64,000 nucleotides of DNA. Source: Beroe forskalii (taxonomy: Eukaryota; Ctenophora; Nuda; Beroida; Beroidae). Below are positions 1-11,826 of the stretch, one piece after another (within the stretch, counting starts at the first letter, position 1; every line of letters begins with the position of its first letter). Position numbers and translations under genes: made by a program. The stretch covers positions 124,001-188,000 of the forward strand of contig WFMF01000277.1 in assembly GCA_011033025.1 (NCBI GenBank). The letters are read 5' to 3'. The notes under the pieces were generated by a model. That model did no database searches, was not told where the DNA came from, and saw only the letters and a list, made by a program, of their open reading frames with translations.

Positions 1-1124
1 TTTCAAGTCGAGATTGACATCCCACATCATGAGCACTTATCCAGATCAACCACCAGTACCCGGGTATACCTCACCTAATTCTAACTCGCTACTGGACTGG
101 AGCACAGGTGGTCTACAACAGATGGTCTAGCTCGGATTTCCAGCAAGAACCTACAAGAGCTTACTCCCATACTAGCATAAAAGGCAGCTGATTTTTGGCA
201 TCCTATGCAAAAGCCTTACACGCAGAAATAGGACCAAGCAGTCATTCACTAAAGATTTTACCTCCCTATAGTCATATTATAGTGTCAGGACATTATGATC
301 CCCCCATCCTGCCATGATGTAGTCATGATGACCGTCATGATGTCATTATGGCCATCCCATGGGGACATATCATTCTGTTCTCACTAAGTTTCTCAGCAGG
401 CACCACAAAACTCTGGAGTAGATAGCAACCCACCTATTAAGAGATAATTGACATGACAATCAGCTGACCCCGAATCAACAAGTCCCATCCCAGCTCAACA
501 GAGTCGTGCCACTGAGCGCAGGCGCACATTCATTTTCTAAACTAAATAACACCACACGAAGCAGGAAGGAGACGCCCCTGCCGTAGATTGTAGAAAACCA
601 ACTCTTCTGTAATAAAAATGAGTAAAAACACACCAAACATATATACATACTACAAACACAAGTTAAAAGCCGGTCCCACCGCTTCTCAACAGAGTAGTGC
701 CATGGAACATTTTAAAGCACATCACATAAGCAGGAAGGAGAGGCACACGCGGCACGTGCGCCGGCATATAACTAACTCCTCCGCAACAAACGGCAGTACG
801 AACACAAACCTATCACATCATAAAAATACACTACAAATACCAATAAATTTCAAACCAGCACAACTCGCCATCAGAGCCATAGAAGTCGATGGTTGTAGGT
901 TAAGGCCCATGTCGCCACTTACCGCAGGGATCAAGGTAGTCAATCTTCGGAGGGGCGCCCCCGACTCAATTAGCATCTGTAAAGATGCTATCATCTGGCA
1001 TCCCAGGTAAGGGGTACTAGTCAAACTAGTAGTGCATGCCAGGTGGGTTCCAGCAGAGCTCTCTGCTATGGAGAGCTGCCAACTCCCCACGCGTGGCGGG
1101 GGAGGCGGACAGTGAACATTGCAA
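1..1124. other. No gene recognised; diverged direct repeat
   Basis: I see no coding gene here. Two diverged direct copies of about 110 bases sit near 485-600 and 676-790. They share the motifs CTCAACAGAGT and AAGCAGGAAGGAGA. The open stretch at 618-1010 has biased composition and no recognisable domain. Small hairpins around 970-1070 lead into an A-run at 1125-1150, so this could be the 3' part of an A-tailed retroelement. That is inference. Confidence 0.4.
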
Positions 1125-1150
1125 CAAAACAAAAAAAAAAAAAAAAAAAA
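1125..1150 (+). repeat. A-rich tail, possible retroelement 3' end
   Basis: An AAACAAAA stretch runs into an uninterrupted run of about 20 A. Several short inverted repeats lie just upstream (AGCATCTGTAAAGATGCT and TACTAGTCAAACTAGTA). The arrangement fits the tail of a LINE or SINE, but no protein domain upstream confirms it. Confidence 0.35.
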
Positions 1151-1159
1151 GAGGTACAA

Positions 1160-1510
1160 GAGGTAGGTAGGTCTTGCGCCTGCCCGAAAAAACAGTTTTT
1201 CGCCCGTTACTCCATTCCTTAGTATTTTAGGGCATATTTTTGTGAACAATTGTGTATAAACATGGCCATTGCGCACATTTTCCGCCCAAGATGAAGTCTC
1301 TACGACCTTCATGGACTGAGATACAAAATTCGCCTTATGCAGGTCTTGCGCCTGCCCAAAAAATCTGTTTTTCGCCCGTAACTCCGTTCCTGAGCATTTG
1401 AGGGCATATTTTTGTTAACAATTGTATATAAACATGCTCATTGCGCACATTTTCCGCCCAAGATGAAGTCTCTACGACCTTCCTGAGCCGAGATACGATT
1501 TTTACATATC
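1160..1510 (+). repeat. Two units of the ~174-bp tandem repeat family
   Basis: Two consecutive diverged units each carry 'GAAGTCTCTACGACCTTC' followed by a 'GAGATAC' box, and 'AGGGCATATTTTTGT' upstream. The same boxes define the ~174-bp units in the arms of the large foldback at 35907-39866. The orientation matches that element's right arm. This looks like a fragment of the same family about 35 kb away. Confidence 0.75.
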
Positions 1511-2865
1511 AGTCGGCTGTGCCTCAGCTAAAAATCGATTTTTCGGCACTTTCCACACTCCGGAAGGGTGTGGAAAGTTGTTAGATCGATTTTTCATGCA
1601 AAAAACTATAGAATCCATGCTAAATCGCTTGGTGTAGAATTTGTCCACTTTTAAATCCAATTTTGACTGTATTACAATGATTCACTTTCTCAGTGCAACT
1701 TTTGAGTTCGGGGGGGAGTTTGCGACAGAAGACTATCAACTTATATCGCAATTATTAAGGAGGAAAAGTAAGAGATGAGCATTTTGCTCCATAATGTGAA
1801 AAGCAGCGACAATCATTTCAATATTTCATTTGCAGAATTTCGATGATTCGCTGCGATAATTCGGTGGAATAAGAAATTTATATTTACTCACGTTAGAAGT
1901 GGGTTGTAAACCGATTAAATGCGGACAATTTCAATTTGAATGGGCTCGGATTCAAATTTGATTAGGAAACCATTGTTCTTTAGCTCTCCTTATTAACTGT
2001 AGTTATTTTGTCTTTGGAGCCTATCAAGACATTTCGTGAGTTCGTTTAACAATTGTAACAAAAAATTGCATCAGTGACTAACTTTTTGTTTCGAAAATCA
2101 TATTCCGAACAAAACTGCAATTGGTCATATTTCAATTTCATACGTTTTACAAACATTTGTTTTTCCATTAATTCCTTTAATTTACTATCTATGAAATTTG
2201 CGTTGTTTTTGTTTGTTTGTTTGTTAGGTTGTTCGTTTTGTTTTTCTTGCACTCAGATTGTTGCGCTGTGATCCATGAATTTTGAAAATACTGCGTAGTG
2301 TGTAAGGCTCCATTTCAGCTTTTCTTACAGATTTTTTGATTTTTCGAACCTCGATCAGTTACATCTTCATCACTTCGTTTTATTTTTGCTATTTATTGAT
2401 CAATAATTTTAATTTTTGGTGATGAATTTCGAAATTTCAGAAAATTACACCCCTACCCCCACGAACGCAAAATTGCCCCAGATAAGCATAAGGGCCACAA
2501 AATTTTCAACTTTTCAAAATTTCGATATTAAAATTCGTCCGATTGACTGTACGTCCAATTGAGTAGACATCGATTCAAAGAGAAACCCAACGGGTTTTCT
2601 CGTTATTTTATAATATAGACAAATTTGTAATCATAATCACCATTAAGACAAATGACAAGTCGACATAAGTTGAAAGAGCCATATAATTGACCTGAATTAT
2701 ATTTATTTGCGAACTCCCTAGTGGGTAGTGCATCACGAACATTTCATTCATAGCATACCATAAAAGGTGTTCAGAGAATAGATAACTATAAATATCAAAT
2801 AAAATGATTGCTGCTTTCAGCATAACGTTCATATCTTTTAGTGCAAAATTCACGTTTTACCTGCC
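1511..2865. other. AT-rich non-coding stretch
   Basis: No exon, RNA gene or repeat array is recognisable. Short open frames near 2046-2271 and 2608-2853 are low-complexity AT-rich chance frames with no domain signal. Confidence 0.5.
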
Positions 2866-2879
2866 GAGAACAGTCTGGT

Positions 2880-3070
2880 GACAGTTTGGATGCCTCCTGC
2901 TCTGCAGCCATGGTAAAAGACCTGCCAGCTTCAGCGACTATCTGAAAGAGGGAGTTTTATGGGAGTTTTAAGACCAGCTAGCTAACAACTATCTGAAAGA
3001 GGGAGTTTTATGGGAGTTTTAAGACCTGCCAGCTTCAAAAACTATCTGAAAGAGGGAGTTTTATGGCCGA
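2880..3070 (+). repeat. Three tandem copies of a ~55-bp unit
   Basis: The phrase 'CTATCTGAAAGAGGGAGTTT' recurs three times at about 55-base spacing. It is joined by 'TATGGGAGTTTTAAGACC' and 'TGCCAGCTTCA'. This is a short local tandem array with no sign of coding function. Confidence 0.8.
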
Positions 3071-3386
3071 TTTGAGAATTGAGTTCATGGACAATACATG
3101 TGTTAAATTGACAAAATAGAAAAGTTTTAAAAAATATAAAACTGTAAATTGAATGTGAGATAATTAGCTCTCTGCTATAAGTGGATTTCGCTTCTTGTTA
3201 AAGTCTTATTAGCGGAATTTCGTATAAATATTCATGGTCAATATAGTCCGGTCGAAAACAAACAAATTTTGAAGAGTTAGGGAACTAACTTGCAGCAATG
3301 ACTTAGGGTGTTTTTTCGATTCAATATGGTCCCAGGAGTCACCAAACCAAAATCCCCTAAAATTCGGTCGGCACTTTTCGAGATAT

Positions 3387-5045
3387 GGCCACGCCCTTTT
3401 TTAACGGTGGGAATTTTTGGTGAAAAATCTGAATTTCAAGATTTTGAGCTTTATAGGCAAGATTATACACTAAATGTACTTATTTTTGCACGAGAAAAAC
3501 GATGTAACTGTTATTTTTTGGTTTTAACCATTGCCGAGGCCAAATATTGGCCACGCCCATTTTTATCGTGGGAGTTTTGGACAAAAATCTCAATTTGAAA
3601 AGATTATACACTAAACCCGCTTATTTTTGCACGAGAAAAACGATGCAACTGTTATTTTTTGGCTATAAATTTTGCTGAGGAAAATTATTGACCACGCCCA
3701 TCTTATCGTGGGAATTTTGAGCAAAAATCTAAATTTCAAAATTCTGAACTATACACTAAACCCACTTATTTTTACACGAAAAAAACGATGCAACTGTTTA
3801 TTTTTAGCTATAACCCCCATGGAAGCCAATCATGCACAACGCAAATTTTTGCCCGTGAGAATTAGGTCGAAATTATTAATTGCGACAATTATTTTGTGCT
3901 TTATGTGTGCTGGTTAAATACTTTGGCTCCTATGACGTACATTGTATAATGAAAATATAGGTAGGTATGTTAATATATTGTTAACACCTAAGAAGTTTCT
4001 ATCGGTGTATATAATACGTAGATCCTTGCCTAACACACTGTGAAATGCCCATAACACACTGTGAAATGCCCATATGTCCTACCAGTACTCTCTGATGACC
4101 CTCTGTCTTTCTAGTACACTTTTGTGGCTTTCTTACACACCCTGCGCGATTTTTCAACGCAGTTTGTGTCTGCTTAAAACGTTCCTATTTTATCTTTTAA
4201 AACAGTGCTATATCTTTCAACTCATTCTTATGCCTTCCTAGCACACTGCTGTGTCTTCCTAGCACACTCCTGTGTCTTCTTAGCACACTACTGTGTCTTC
4301 CTAACACACTACTGTGTCTTCCTAACACACCTGTGTCTTCCTAACACTCTCGTGTGATTTCCAACTCATTCAGGTGTATTTCAACACACTCTTGTGACTT
4401 CCTACTACACTTCTGTATCTTCCAAGCACACTCCTGTATCTTCAAAATAAATTCTTTGTCTTCTCAATATGTTCTCAATATGTTCCTCTTCTCAATATGT
4501 TCCTGTTTCTAATATGGCTCCCCAAATAACTTTTGTTACTTTCTAACATACTCCTGCGTCTTCTGACACGCTCTTGTCATTTCCAAACACAAAAATAAGA
4601 CATTCATGCGACCTAACTACACATTCTGATACTTCTTTATATTGTTCTCGCATGATTTCTTACAATGCTGCATCCTCTTACTTTCTTCCATGACTTCCTC
4701 GCACACATAATTGTGACGTCTCACATCTTAACACACTATTGCGTCTTCCGGTGCACTTCTTGATACCATCGGAGCCTTCATCTTCCCAGTATTCTTGTAT
4801 TTTTCTAACACAATTATCAATATCTTTCCAACATACTCGTGTGTCTATATCGCACATTCTTGCTTATTACAACTCACTCTGAATGTTTCTTTCCAACATA
4901 CTCCTGTGTGTTTAAAGGAAGTTAAAAAATACAGTTGCAAAAATAAGTGGGTTTAGTGTATAATCTTGCCTGCAGAGCTCAAAATTTTTAAATTTGTATT
5001 TTTGCCCAAGATTCCCACGATTAAATGGGCATGGCCAATTATTAG
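3387..5045. mobile_element. Composite foldback element with tandem-repeat arms
   Basis: The left part (3387-3880) holds three to four ~120-base units with 'GGCCACGCCC', 'ACACTAAACCC' and 'GCACGAGAAAAACGATG' boxes. The right end (4920-5045) carries a unit in inverse orientation ('AAATAAGTGGGTTTAGTGTA', then '...CATGGCC'). Between them, about 4040-4910, lies a degenerate array of ~19-base units (consensus near ACACTCCTGTGTCTTCCTA). Inverted arms of tandem repeats around a different minisatellite core are typical of foldback elements. No transposase is seen and the exact ends are not fixed. Confidence 0.6.
4040..4910 (+). repeat. Degenerate ~19-bp minisatellite
   Basis: Many imperfect tandem units of the type 'CTAACACACTCCTGTGTCTT' form the core of the foldback at 3387-5045. 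Decay increases towards the right. No coding potential is seen. Confidence 0.75.
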
Positions 5046-5264
5046 GCCCCTGCCAGAGGTTGCGTCTGCTACTGGACACATTAAATATGCTTATATATAG
5101 TTTGAGTCTGCTAAATTATATTGAGTCATTTTTTCAGTTTTTCGGGCCGTCAGATTGATTAAATTATACGCTGATTCCACAGTTATATAAGCAGACTTTA
5201 GATTAAGGTGAATCTGCTAAATTAAAGCAGAGTCTACGTCAAAACTATAACCCATTTTAAAAGG

Positions 5265-6200
5265 AAAATTTTTTTTTTAAGGGGGGGGCCCCCTTTTTTA
5301 AATGAAAAAAAAAAAAAAGGGGGGAAAAAACCCTTAAAATATTTTCCAAGGACTAAATGAAGGAGTTTGGTCAAAGGTTAACAAAACATGAGCTGGATGA
5401 AGACACCCAGGATTGGGGGGCAATGACAAAAAACCCAAAAAAACCTTTGACCAGTGAATATCTCCCCGGAAGATTATTGTTGGTTTCCCAAAGCCCCAAG
5501 CCGGCAGTAAAAGGGGCCCCCTTTTATGACTGGTGTCGTGCTTAGCCCAAATTATTCGCTGGGGCATCTCACCCAAGTGAAAAAAGGGTGGGAAAATATG
5601 TAAATTTTTTTGAAGTTCTGATCTAATGTTTTAATATTTGTTCGTCCTTTCAAATTCATCCTACCAGCTAAAAAAAAATTAAAAGCATGAAAAAAACCAT
5701 GTGTCCAATGTTTTTGTCTTTTGGGTCCCCGGATGCGAATTTTTGGGGTCTACTACGATTTCCTGCCCCCCCGGGGGGTTGTGACGGTACTACTTTTTCC
5801 CCGCCCCCAAAGGGTTCCCCGGGAAAACAAAATCGATACGAACGGGCCTTTTCCCCTAGTTTGGACCCCATGGAATGGGGCTGTGCCCTTTTCCGACCGA
5901 GTTTCGTGCCTTGCCCCAGGAACCAAAAACTCAAGTCGCCCAAACGGGGGTTTTTTTAAAGTTGTAAAAAATAACATCTGTGTTTGGGATGTGTGCCTGG
6001 TGATGAAATTTGTAAAACTCCAACGGCCCTGTTTTTGGGCGGGGGAAAGGATGTCTGCCCGGAAAAGCTGGTGGGGGTTTAAATGTTTGGACAATTGATG
6101 CTTTTGCGATGGCCGGGTTATTTCCCCAAAGAGGATGGGGGGGTTGGGGTTTCCCTACTCTTCTTTTAAAAAATTTCTTCCTTTTTGTTGAAACCTTTGG
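5265..6200. other. Homopolymer-distorted, probably low-quality sequence
   Basis: Nearly every base is expanded into short homopolymers (runs of G, C, T and A of 4-14, for example at 5275-5330 and 5765-5825). Base composition differs sharply from both flanks. Overlapping open frames occur on both strands, as expected when homopolymer lengths are wrong. I read this as poor base calling at a read end or gap edge rather than biology. No gene should be called here. Confidence 0.6.
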
Positions 6201-7938
6201 GGCTTTTAAAGTTCTATTCAAATTGTGACCGATCGATGTGTACTAATTTTGATATACCTGACAAGCTAGTCTTCAATAAATCGTATATTCCTATCGTTGT
6301 GCTGACAATCGATAAAAAAAGTGAGATTGATCATGAGGCATTTGTTCGGGAGGAAGTTAACTTCACTTCACTTTTTAACTTGATTCATCAGAAAACCTGC
6401 TGTCTACTAAGACGTGTGGAAGGCTTGAATACAGTGTGGCACCATTGCAGTATTTTGCCTTCCTGTGCTTGTCTCCAATAGTGGGAATTATCTGGGGCAA
6501 GTTGGCGTGGAAGTCGTTTTGCAGATGGAAAGTTTGATTGTGCTGATAAGTCTGACGAATTTGATTGTTGTTAATGATTTTATTGCACGGATCCCTCCTC
6601 AGGTGTTGTATCTTGGGTTCCTGAAAGTATGTTTGTGATAGCTACAAAGATTGTAAAAATGGACTTGATGAATGCCAACTGCTTAAAAATGGAAGGAGAT
6701 TTGTCAGACCAGTTCCTAGTACGAAACCACGTAATCTTTGCTTATTGACATTTCATGCATCGCCAACTTAATCATGAATGTTGGATTCTTGAGGAAGCTG
6801 ACAATTTAGGTGGATCATGGAAGGAGAAACCCCACTTGAAAGTTGATTTTTTCCTGAAAGTCCAGCTTTGGCCTATATGACACAATGGTAGGTCTGTACC
6901 TCTTGTCCCTGGTTATTGCTCATATATAAAATACTATGGGAGATACTGCTTTATTTGACAATGACTGGAGAACTGGCTGGATTTGCAAGGTTCTGGGGAT
7001 ACTCTATAACTTAGGATCACATGGCTCCCTTTTGTCCGTGCTGCTGATGAGCATTACCAGAGCTTATAAGTGCAGATATGCCCTTTCTCAGGGAATTTCG
7101 TTGGCTAAAATCATTGCAGTCTCCATTGCATTAGCAATCTTTAGCATTTGCCATTCAGTTCTTCCCGTTATTCCACTGAGTCCATCCAAGACATATTTCG
7201 TGTAAAAAGATAACATTCACAAAGTCCAATCCCTTCATAATGGATGATTTCAGTAATATAAGCCATGTTGACAGGATATATTCTCAGTATTTTGGTGTAA
7301 ATGGCTCTGTTTCGGGAATTCTCAAAGAATCAACGCCTGAGATCCATCACAAATAATCCAAAAGCTTTTTTTGACTACAACGATATCTCCTTCTATAGCT
7401 GGTCTTCCGTTTGTGTCCAAGACATCTTTGGCTACCGAGAAAATCTCAAATTATACAAGATCATCTACATGGGAATCATTGTGATCTTATTAACCACTAT
7501 CAGTGGTTCTTACATTATGATTGTGAACGTGTTCATCAATTCAAGGCGGAAGGTTTCCAAGGCAAAGAAAGGGAGGAAGGAAAGTAGTGAGGTGGCAAAG
7601 GATCTCAAGACCAAAGTGATTCTGATACTGGGGACAAAGCTTATCTCATGGTTAACGATATTAGGAGTGATGTTGTATTACCATATCACTCAAAAAATCA
7701 TGTCCCTGACGGCTGGTTTGAAGCAACTGCCATATGCATCATTCCTGTGAACAGCTTGTTAAATCCTGTCTTCAATTCTGATATGTTGAAGTTTAAATCA
7801 GTGAGAAAGATGGCGGTGGCAGCGAAATGTTGTTCGAGGAAAGACGATGAGGATACACAGCTGGAAACTCTTGGACAAGGTACAACATCCGCAGCTAATA
7901 ATGCAGTCGCAATACAAAACGGCAGTACAGAAAATTGA
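6200..7938 (+). pseudogene. LDLa/7TM receptor (LGR or GRL101-like) pseudogene
   Basis: Fragments of a rhodopsin-class receptor with an LDL-receptor class A ectodomain lie in order but in different frames. An LDLa end (DGKFDCADKSDEFDC) is near 6520-6570. A TM3-TM4 block with a 'WICKVLG' disulphide Cys and 'SITRAYKC' in place of the DRY box is at 6936-7205. An extracellular loop 2, TM5 and TM6 block is at 7301-7690. A TM7 with 'NSLLNPVF' is at about 7740-7790, followed by a short cytoplasmic tail to a stop at 7938. At least three frame changes and several stops separate the blocks, with no convincing splice sites between them. No clear LRRs remain. Homopolymer errors like those just upstream could explain part of the damage, so a living gene in poor sequence is the alternative. 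Confidence 0.6.
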
Positions 7939-8048
7939 AAGAACATCAAACTTTTTCAGAGCTTTCGAAAAGCAGTGAGATTGTTGGAAATTATGGAGAG
8001 CTGGTTTGGGTTGGATTTGACAATTTTTGATTATCATTGTATTGACAA

Positions 8049-8390
8049 CTAGCGGGCCCGTTGGGCCTGCATACACAGAGCTCACTCGGCGCTGCTACGC
8101 AGCACTTCGTTCGCAAATTTCAAACCCCGCAACTCAAATCAACTAAAGTATTTTTACCGCATCAAAAAATTTTAATCACACCAAAAGTTATAAAGCTCCG
8201 AAATCAAAACAGCATTAAACCGTAAAGAACGCGCGATTAATCTGCAGAATATCTGTATCCATAGCAACGGCGCGACTAAGCCCGGCTTATCCTTTCTTTC
8301 TCTTGATATTTTCTTGGCAAGCTCTAATTTAATGGTGTGCGCCCGCACAGACAAACATTATTCACGTGTGAATTTACTTTATTATTAAGA
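8049..8390 (-). mobile_element. Non-autonomous Helitron 1 of a tandem trio
   Basis: On the minus strand the element begins TC and ends in a GC-rich hairpin (GCAGGCCCAACGGGCCCGC) running into CTAG. The flanks are host A at 8048 and the next element. A TC start, 3' hairpin, CTRR end and A/T insertion site are the known Helitron hallmarks. It has no Rep/helicase coding and is heavily shortened. Confidence 0.75.
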
Positions 8391-9193
8391 CTAGCAGGCC
8401 CGTTGGGCCTGCTTAACTCACTCGGCGCTACGCAGCACCTCGTTCGCAAGTTTTAAACACTGCCATTCGAATTGATTGGATAATTTTACCGCATCAAAAA
8501 TTCCAATTTGGTCAAAAGTTATGCGCAAAAATCAAACATTCAAAAAAATTTATGAAGGAGCAGAGTGGAAAATAGATCGAATTCGTCGGTTAAAGTCTTA
8601 GACGTGCTAAACCATGTGCGTTTTGTTCCAGCGTTCCGTTTTGATTGCAAGATGATGTTAATTCTGGCAACTGATTCTCATACTGACACTGACATTGGAT
8701 AATTTGTTTTGTTCGCAGGCCAGGAAGTACTGTCTTCGAAATCTGCTACACCTATATTCGACTCGATTGAATTATGCACACCTTGTAACCTTAATGGTTA
8801 ATTTCACAACTGCAGTTACTACTGTTTTCACCGACTAAACTTTGGTTGTCGACCAACCTCTGCCACACTGAAAGCAATCCAACTGCATTCTGCAATATCC
8901 TCCGTTATTCAAGTTATGCCCATTCCCCTCTGGAGATCTTAAATTTGAAGTTAAGGAAACTTCAAAAAATCTCAAAAAGCTACAGCACAGCATTAAACAG
9001 TCGTAGCGTAATAGAAAGCACCTGCATAGAACTGATCATAATCTGCACGTGCAGAATACCTGTATCCATAGCAACAGCGCGACTTAGCCCGTTGCAGCCT
9101 TCGTTTCTCTTGATATTTTCTTGGCAAGCTCAAATTTAAACTGTGCGCCCGCACAGACATAATTCACGTGCCATCTCCAAATTATATATAAGA
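8391..9193 (-). mobile_element. Non-autonomous Helitron 2 of a tandem trio
   Basis: It has the same termini as its neighbours: CTAG plus hairpin at 8391-8413 (minus-strand 3' end) and a TC start at 9192-9193. It is inserted exactly at the terminal A of Helitron 1. Its internal 'TTGATATTTTCTTGGCAAGC' and 'CGCCCGCACAGACA' boxes recur in Helitrons 1 and 3 and in those at 14243 and 55868. No transposase is encoded. Confidence 0.8.
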
Positions 9194-9854
9194 CTAGCAG
9201 GCCCGATGAGCCTGCAATTACATTGCTCACTCGGCTCAGACTAAGCGCAAAATCAAATTCATAATTTTACGCCGCGCATTTTGTCTTGTAAGTTCGTAAC
9301 TATATCTGAAATAACTTTGCGACGCGCGCAGAGTTTCTGCGTTGCGCGCAAGATTAAAATGCGCGCGCATGTCGCGTTTTGTTAGTTCAACAATTTTATT
9401 TTCCCTTACGTTTACGTGAAGTGTTCTGAATCGAAATTCGTGAACTTCTCAATAATTTTGAAACACGCCGAGACGTAGGATCGAACATCGTTCGATGCGA
9501 ATTTATTTCACCGGTTGAACTTTACTGCTAAGATAGTTTTTGTAATAACTTCCTACTTTCCAAAACTTCCGATAACTGTCGTCCAAAATATTCCTACATG
9601 CCTCATGAACTAAAAATTTAAAAACATCAACATTTAAAAGCAACATCTCGACAGCTTAAATCACTAACGTAATAGTAGCACTACTTTACGAACTACTTTA
9701 TGTTGCACGTGCGCAAATATCCAACTCCATAGCAACGGCACCTCATTTCTTCCGTTTGCATTCTTTTTCCTTGATATTTTCTTGGCAAGCTCAAATTTAA
9801 ACTGTGCGCCCGCACAGACATAATTCACGTGCCATCTCCAAATTATATATAAGA
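9194..9854 (-). mobile_element. Non-autonomous Helitron 3 of a tandem trio
   Basis: The minus-strand 3' hairpin GCAGGCCCGATGAGCCTGC has one mismatch and abuts CTAG at 9194-9197. The TC start is at 9853-9854, followed by host T at 9855. Host A (8048) and host T (9855) therefore bracket the trio. The interior matches the Helitron at 55868-56737 in the opposite orientation (shared 'AACATCTCGACAGCTTAAAT' box), so the two are one subfamily. Confidence 0.8.
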
Positions 9855-10426
9855 TGTTTGTTGGAGTATGGGACTTTTTATCCCCCGACTTTTTATCACC
9901 CGCCCTTTCACCACTCTCAGATCCAAGTGCTACTTTTTACCCCACCCGCCTTTCTATCCCCATTGGTACTTTGGTAACACAGATGGAAAAGGTGTTTGGT
10001 TGAGTTTCTGGATCCTGTCGTTCTTCTTCGTCTCTTTAGAGTGAGCGCTGGATGTGAAGGATCCCCTCTCGATGTCATGGATGGTAGCTACTGTGTGTGC
10101 CTGCCGGCAGCTGGTGAGGCTGCTGATGGATAAGTCCTATTAGTGGATCCCTGAGCATGTCTGACGACATGGAGCCATCCTCTGGGCTCTGTCCAGCAGC
10201 AGCTGAGATTCCGCTCCAACTAGATTCGAATTTCAAAGCAGTAGAGGAAGAAAAGCCCGTCAGGAATGACTAAGGAGGGAGGTTATAAGAGGGGCAAAGG
10301 CTAGATCAGCGAGCTTATATACACGAATCTTGAAGTCCAGCCCAGAGGTTTACTAAGGAAGTAAAGGAGGAGTCCTAGCTGCTTGAAGTGGGAGTCAAAC
10401 CGCTGGAAAGACTTTTGACAACAGCC
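9855..10426. other. No gene recognised
   Basis: Repeated 'TTTTTATCCCC' and 'GGGTAAAAAGTCG'-like phrases start here and recur, inverted, to about 10960. This suggests an old inverted-repeat element. No exon is identifiable. Confidence 0.4.
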
Positions 10427-10693
10427 AGAAAGCATAGGATCCTTCACAGCAAAGATGGGATCCTACGTACCTGAGACCATTTATCGAACGAGGCAGCATC
10501 ACGTGTATACTGTATACCTACTACGGAATGTGATCCAGATAAAAGGGCGCAGTTCTACGAGAAAGCATAGGATCCTTCACAGCAAAGATGGGATCCTACG
10601 TACCTGAGACCATTTCTCGAACGAGGCAGCATCACGTGTATACTGTATACCTACTACGGAATGTGATCCAGATAAAAAGGGCGCAGTTCTACG
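10427..10693 (+). repeat. Direct tandem duplication of ~133 bp
   Basis: The block starting 'AGAAAGCATAGGATCCTTCA' and ending '...GGGCGCAGTTCTACG' is present twice, back to back, with only a few differences. It looks like a recent local tandem duplication. It is not coding. Confidence 0.9.
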
Positions 10694-11618
10694 ATTAGGC
10701 ACGACTTTTGTCCCCATCCGAAGCTTGAATGGGGGTGAAAGGTCGTAGTCTTACTGCTTCTACGATTTTTATCCCCCTGTTTGATACTGAACTCTATTTC
10801 AATTGGAGGTAAAAAGTCGAAGTCTATGGTAGAATTGCGCCCTTTTATCCCCCTCAGAATACAGTATAGATCAAAGACAAAGCAGGGGGTAAAAAGTCGC
10901 ACTTGTACCCTAGGGTGGTGAAAAGACGTAGGATAAAAATTCTGAGGGTAAAAGCTCGCATTGCCGCATCACCATTTTTAGTTGTTGTTGCTGTTGTTGT
11001 TGTTGACGAAAACCAAAAAAGAAGGAACCGGAAAGAATTAATAATGGTGAAAGAATGGGAAGAACAGCAATAAAGGAATATAGTAGTCTCACGACAAGTT
11101 TTCACCGATTTAAAGGGTAGTACTATATGCGTAGAGTCGTGTTCTACTCGCGCTTTATATCATGTGTTTGTTATGACACACCAATTTAAATACACATCTA
11201 CGCGACCTTTGCTTTTGCGTTACAAAAATATATCTCCGAGGTTTTTTGAGCAAACTTGATGAAACTTTCAGGATATTTAGAGCTTCATAAAAAGCAACAT
11301 CTCAGTGAAGTTTAGATTCATTTTTGAGCTCCAGAAGCGGGAGTTATGACCGAAAAAGCCAGTTGTTAAGCGGTAACTTTAAAACAAAACACCGGTTTTA
11401 TCTGTCATATCTCAATTTCTGAGGTCAGAAATGTTAGCTACTCAGGAATGTATTGGTCATATCTTGCCCGTAATATCCTGTAAGTTTGATCAAAATTGCT
11501 CAAAAAAACGGCTGAGTTATGCGCTTTTTGTTTTGTGTTAACAAGCATTTTCTATTATTACCATATAAGGTAATGTGTGCTTGTTATTACAGGGTGTGTC
11601 TTTTGTACACCGTTCGAC
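10694..11618. other. Non-coding; short GTT repeat
   Basis: A short GTT-type microsatellite lies at about 10980-11006. 'AGTACTATA'-type boxes at about 11115 and, inverted, at about 11621 may mark the ends of a ~500-base inverted-repeat element. No coding signal is seen. Confidence 0.35.
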
Positions 11619-11826
11619 TACTATAGTACTTTAGAGGCTCAGACTCACCGCAGAAATATGATTTAGAGCACTCGGCTCAGCTTCGCTTCGCCTCGCACTC
11701 TAAATTATTTAAATGTCTCCAGCTACGCTGTCGACATTTAAATATTATATAGAGCCCTGCTCTAGCAGGGCTCTATATTGTCTGCGTGTTCGTCTTACGC
11801 CTCTAAAGTACATATAGCTATTGCAG
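11619..11826. mobile_element. Multi-hairpin inverted-repeat element
   Basis: An outer imperfect stem of about 40 bp pairs 11621-11660 (GTACTTTAGAGGC core) with 11779-11822 (GCCTCTAAAGTAC). Inside are three further hairpins in a row: 11661-11706 (TTTAGAG...CTCTAAA), 11707-11743 (ATTTAAATGTC...GACATTTAAAT) and 11747-11778, a perfect 14-bp stem (ATATAGAGCCCTGC) with a TCTA loop. The four-way, cruciform-like layout is visible directly. The function is unknown; a MITE relic is the simplest reading. Confidence 0.65.

Noticed and set aside
5668..6221. Overlapping frames on both strands in 5330-6220
   Set aside because: They lie in homopolymer-distorted sequence. Frames on both strands at once are an artefact of composition.
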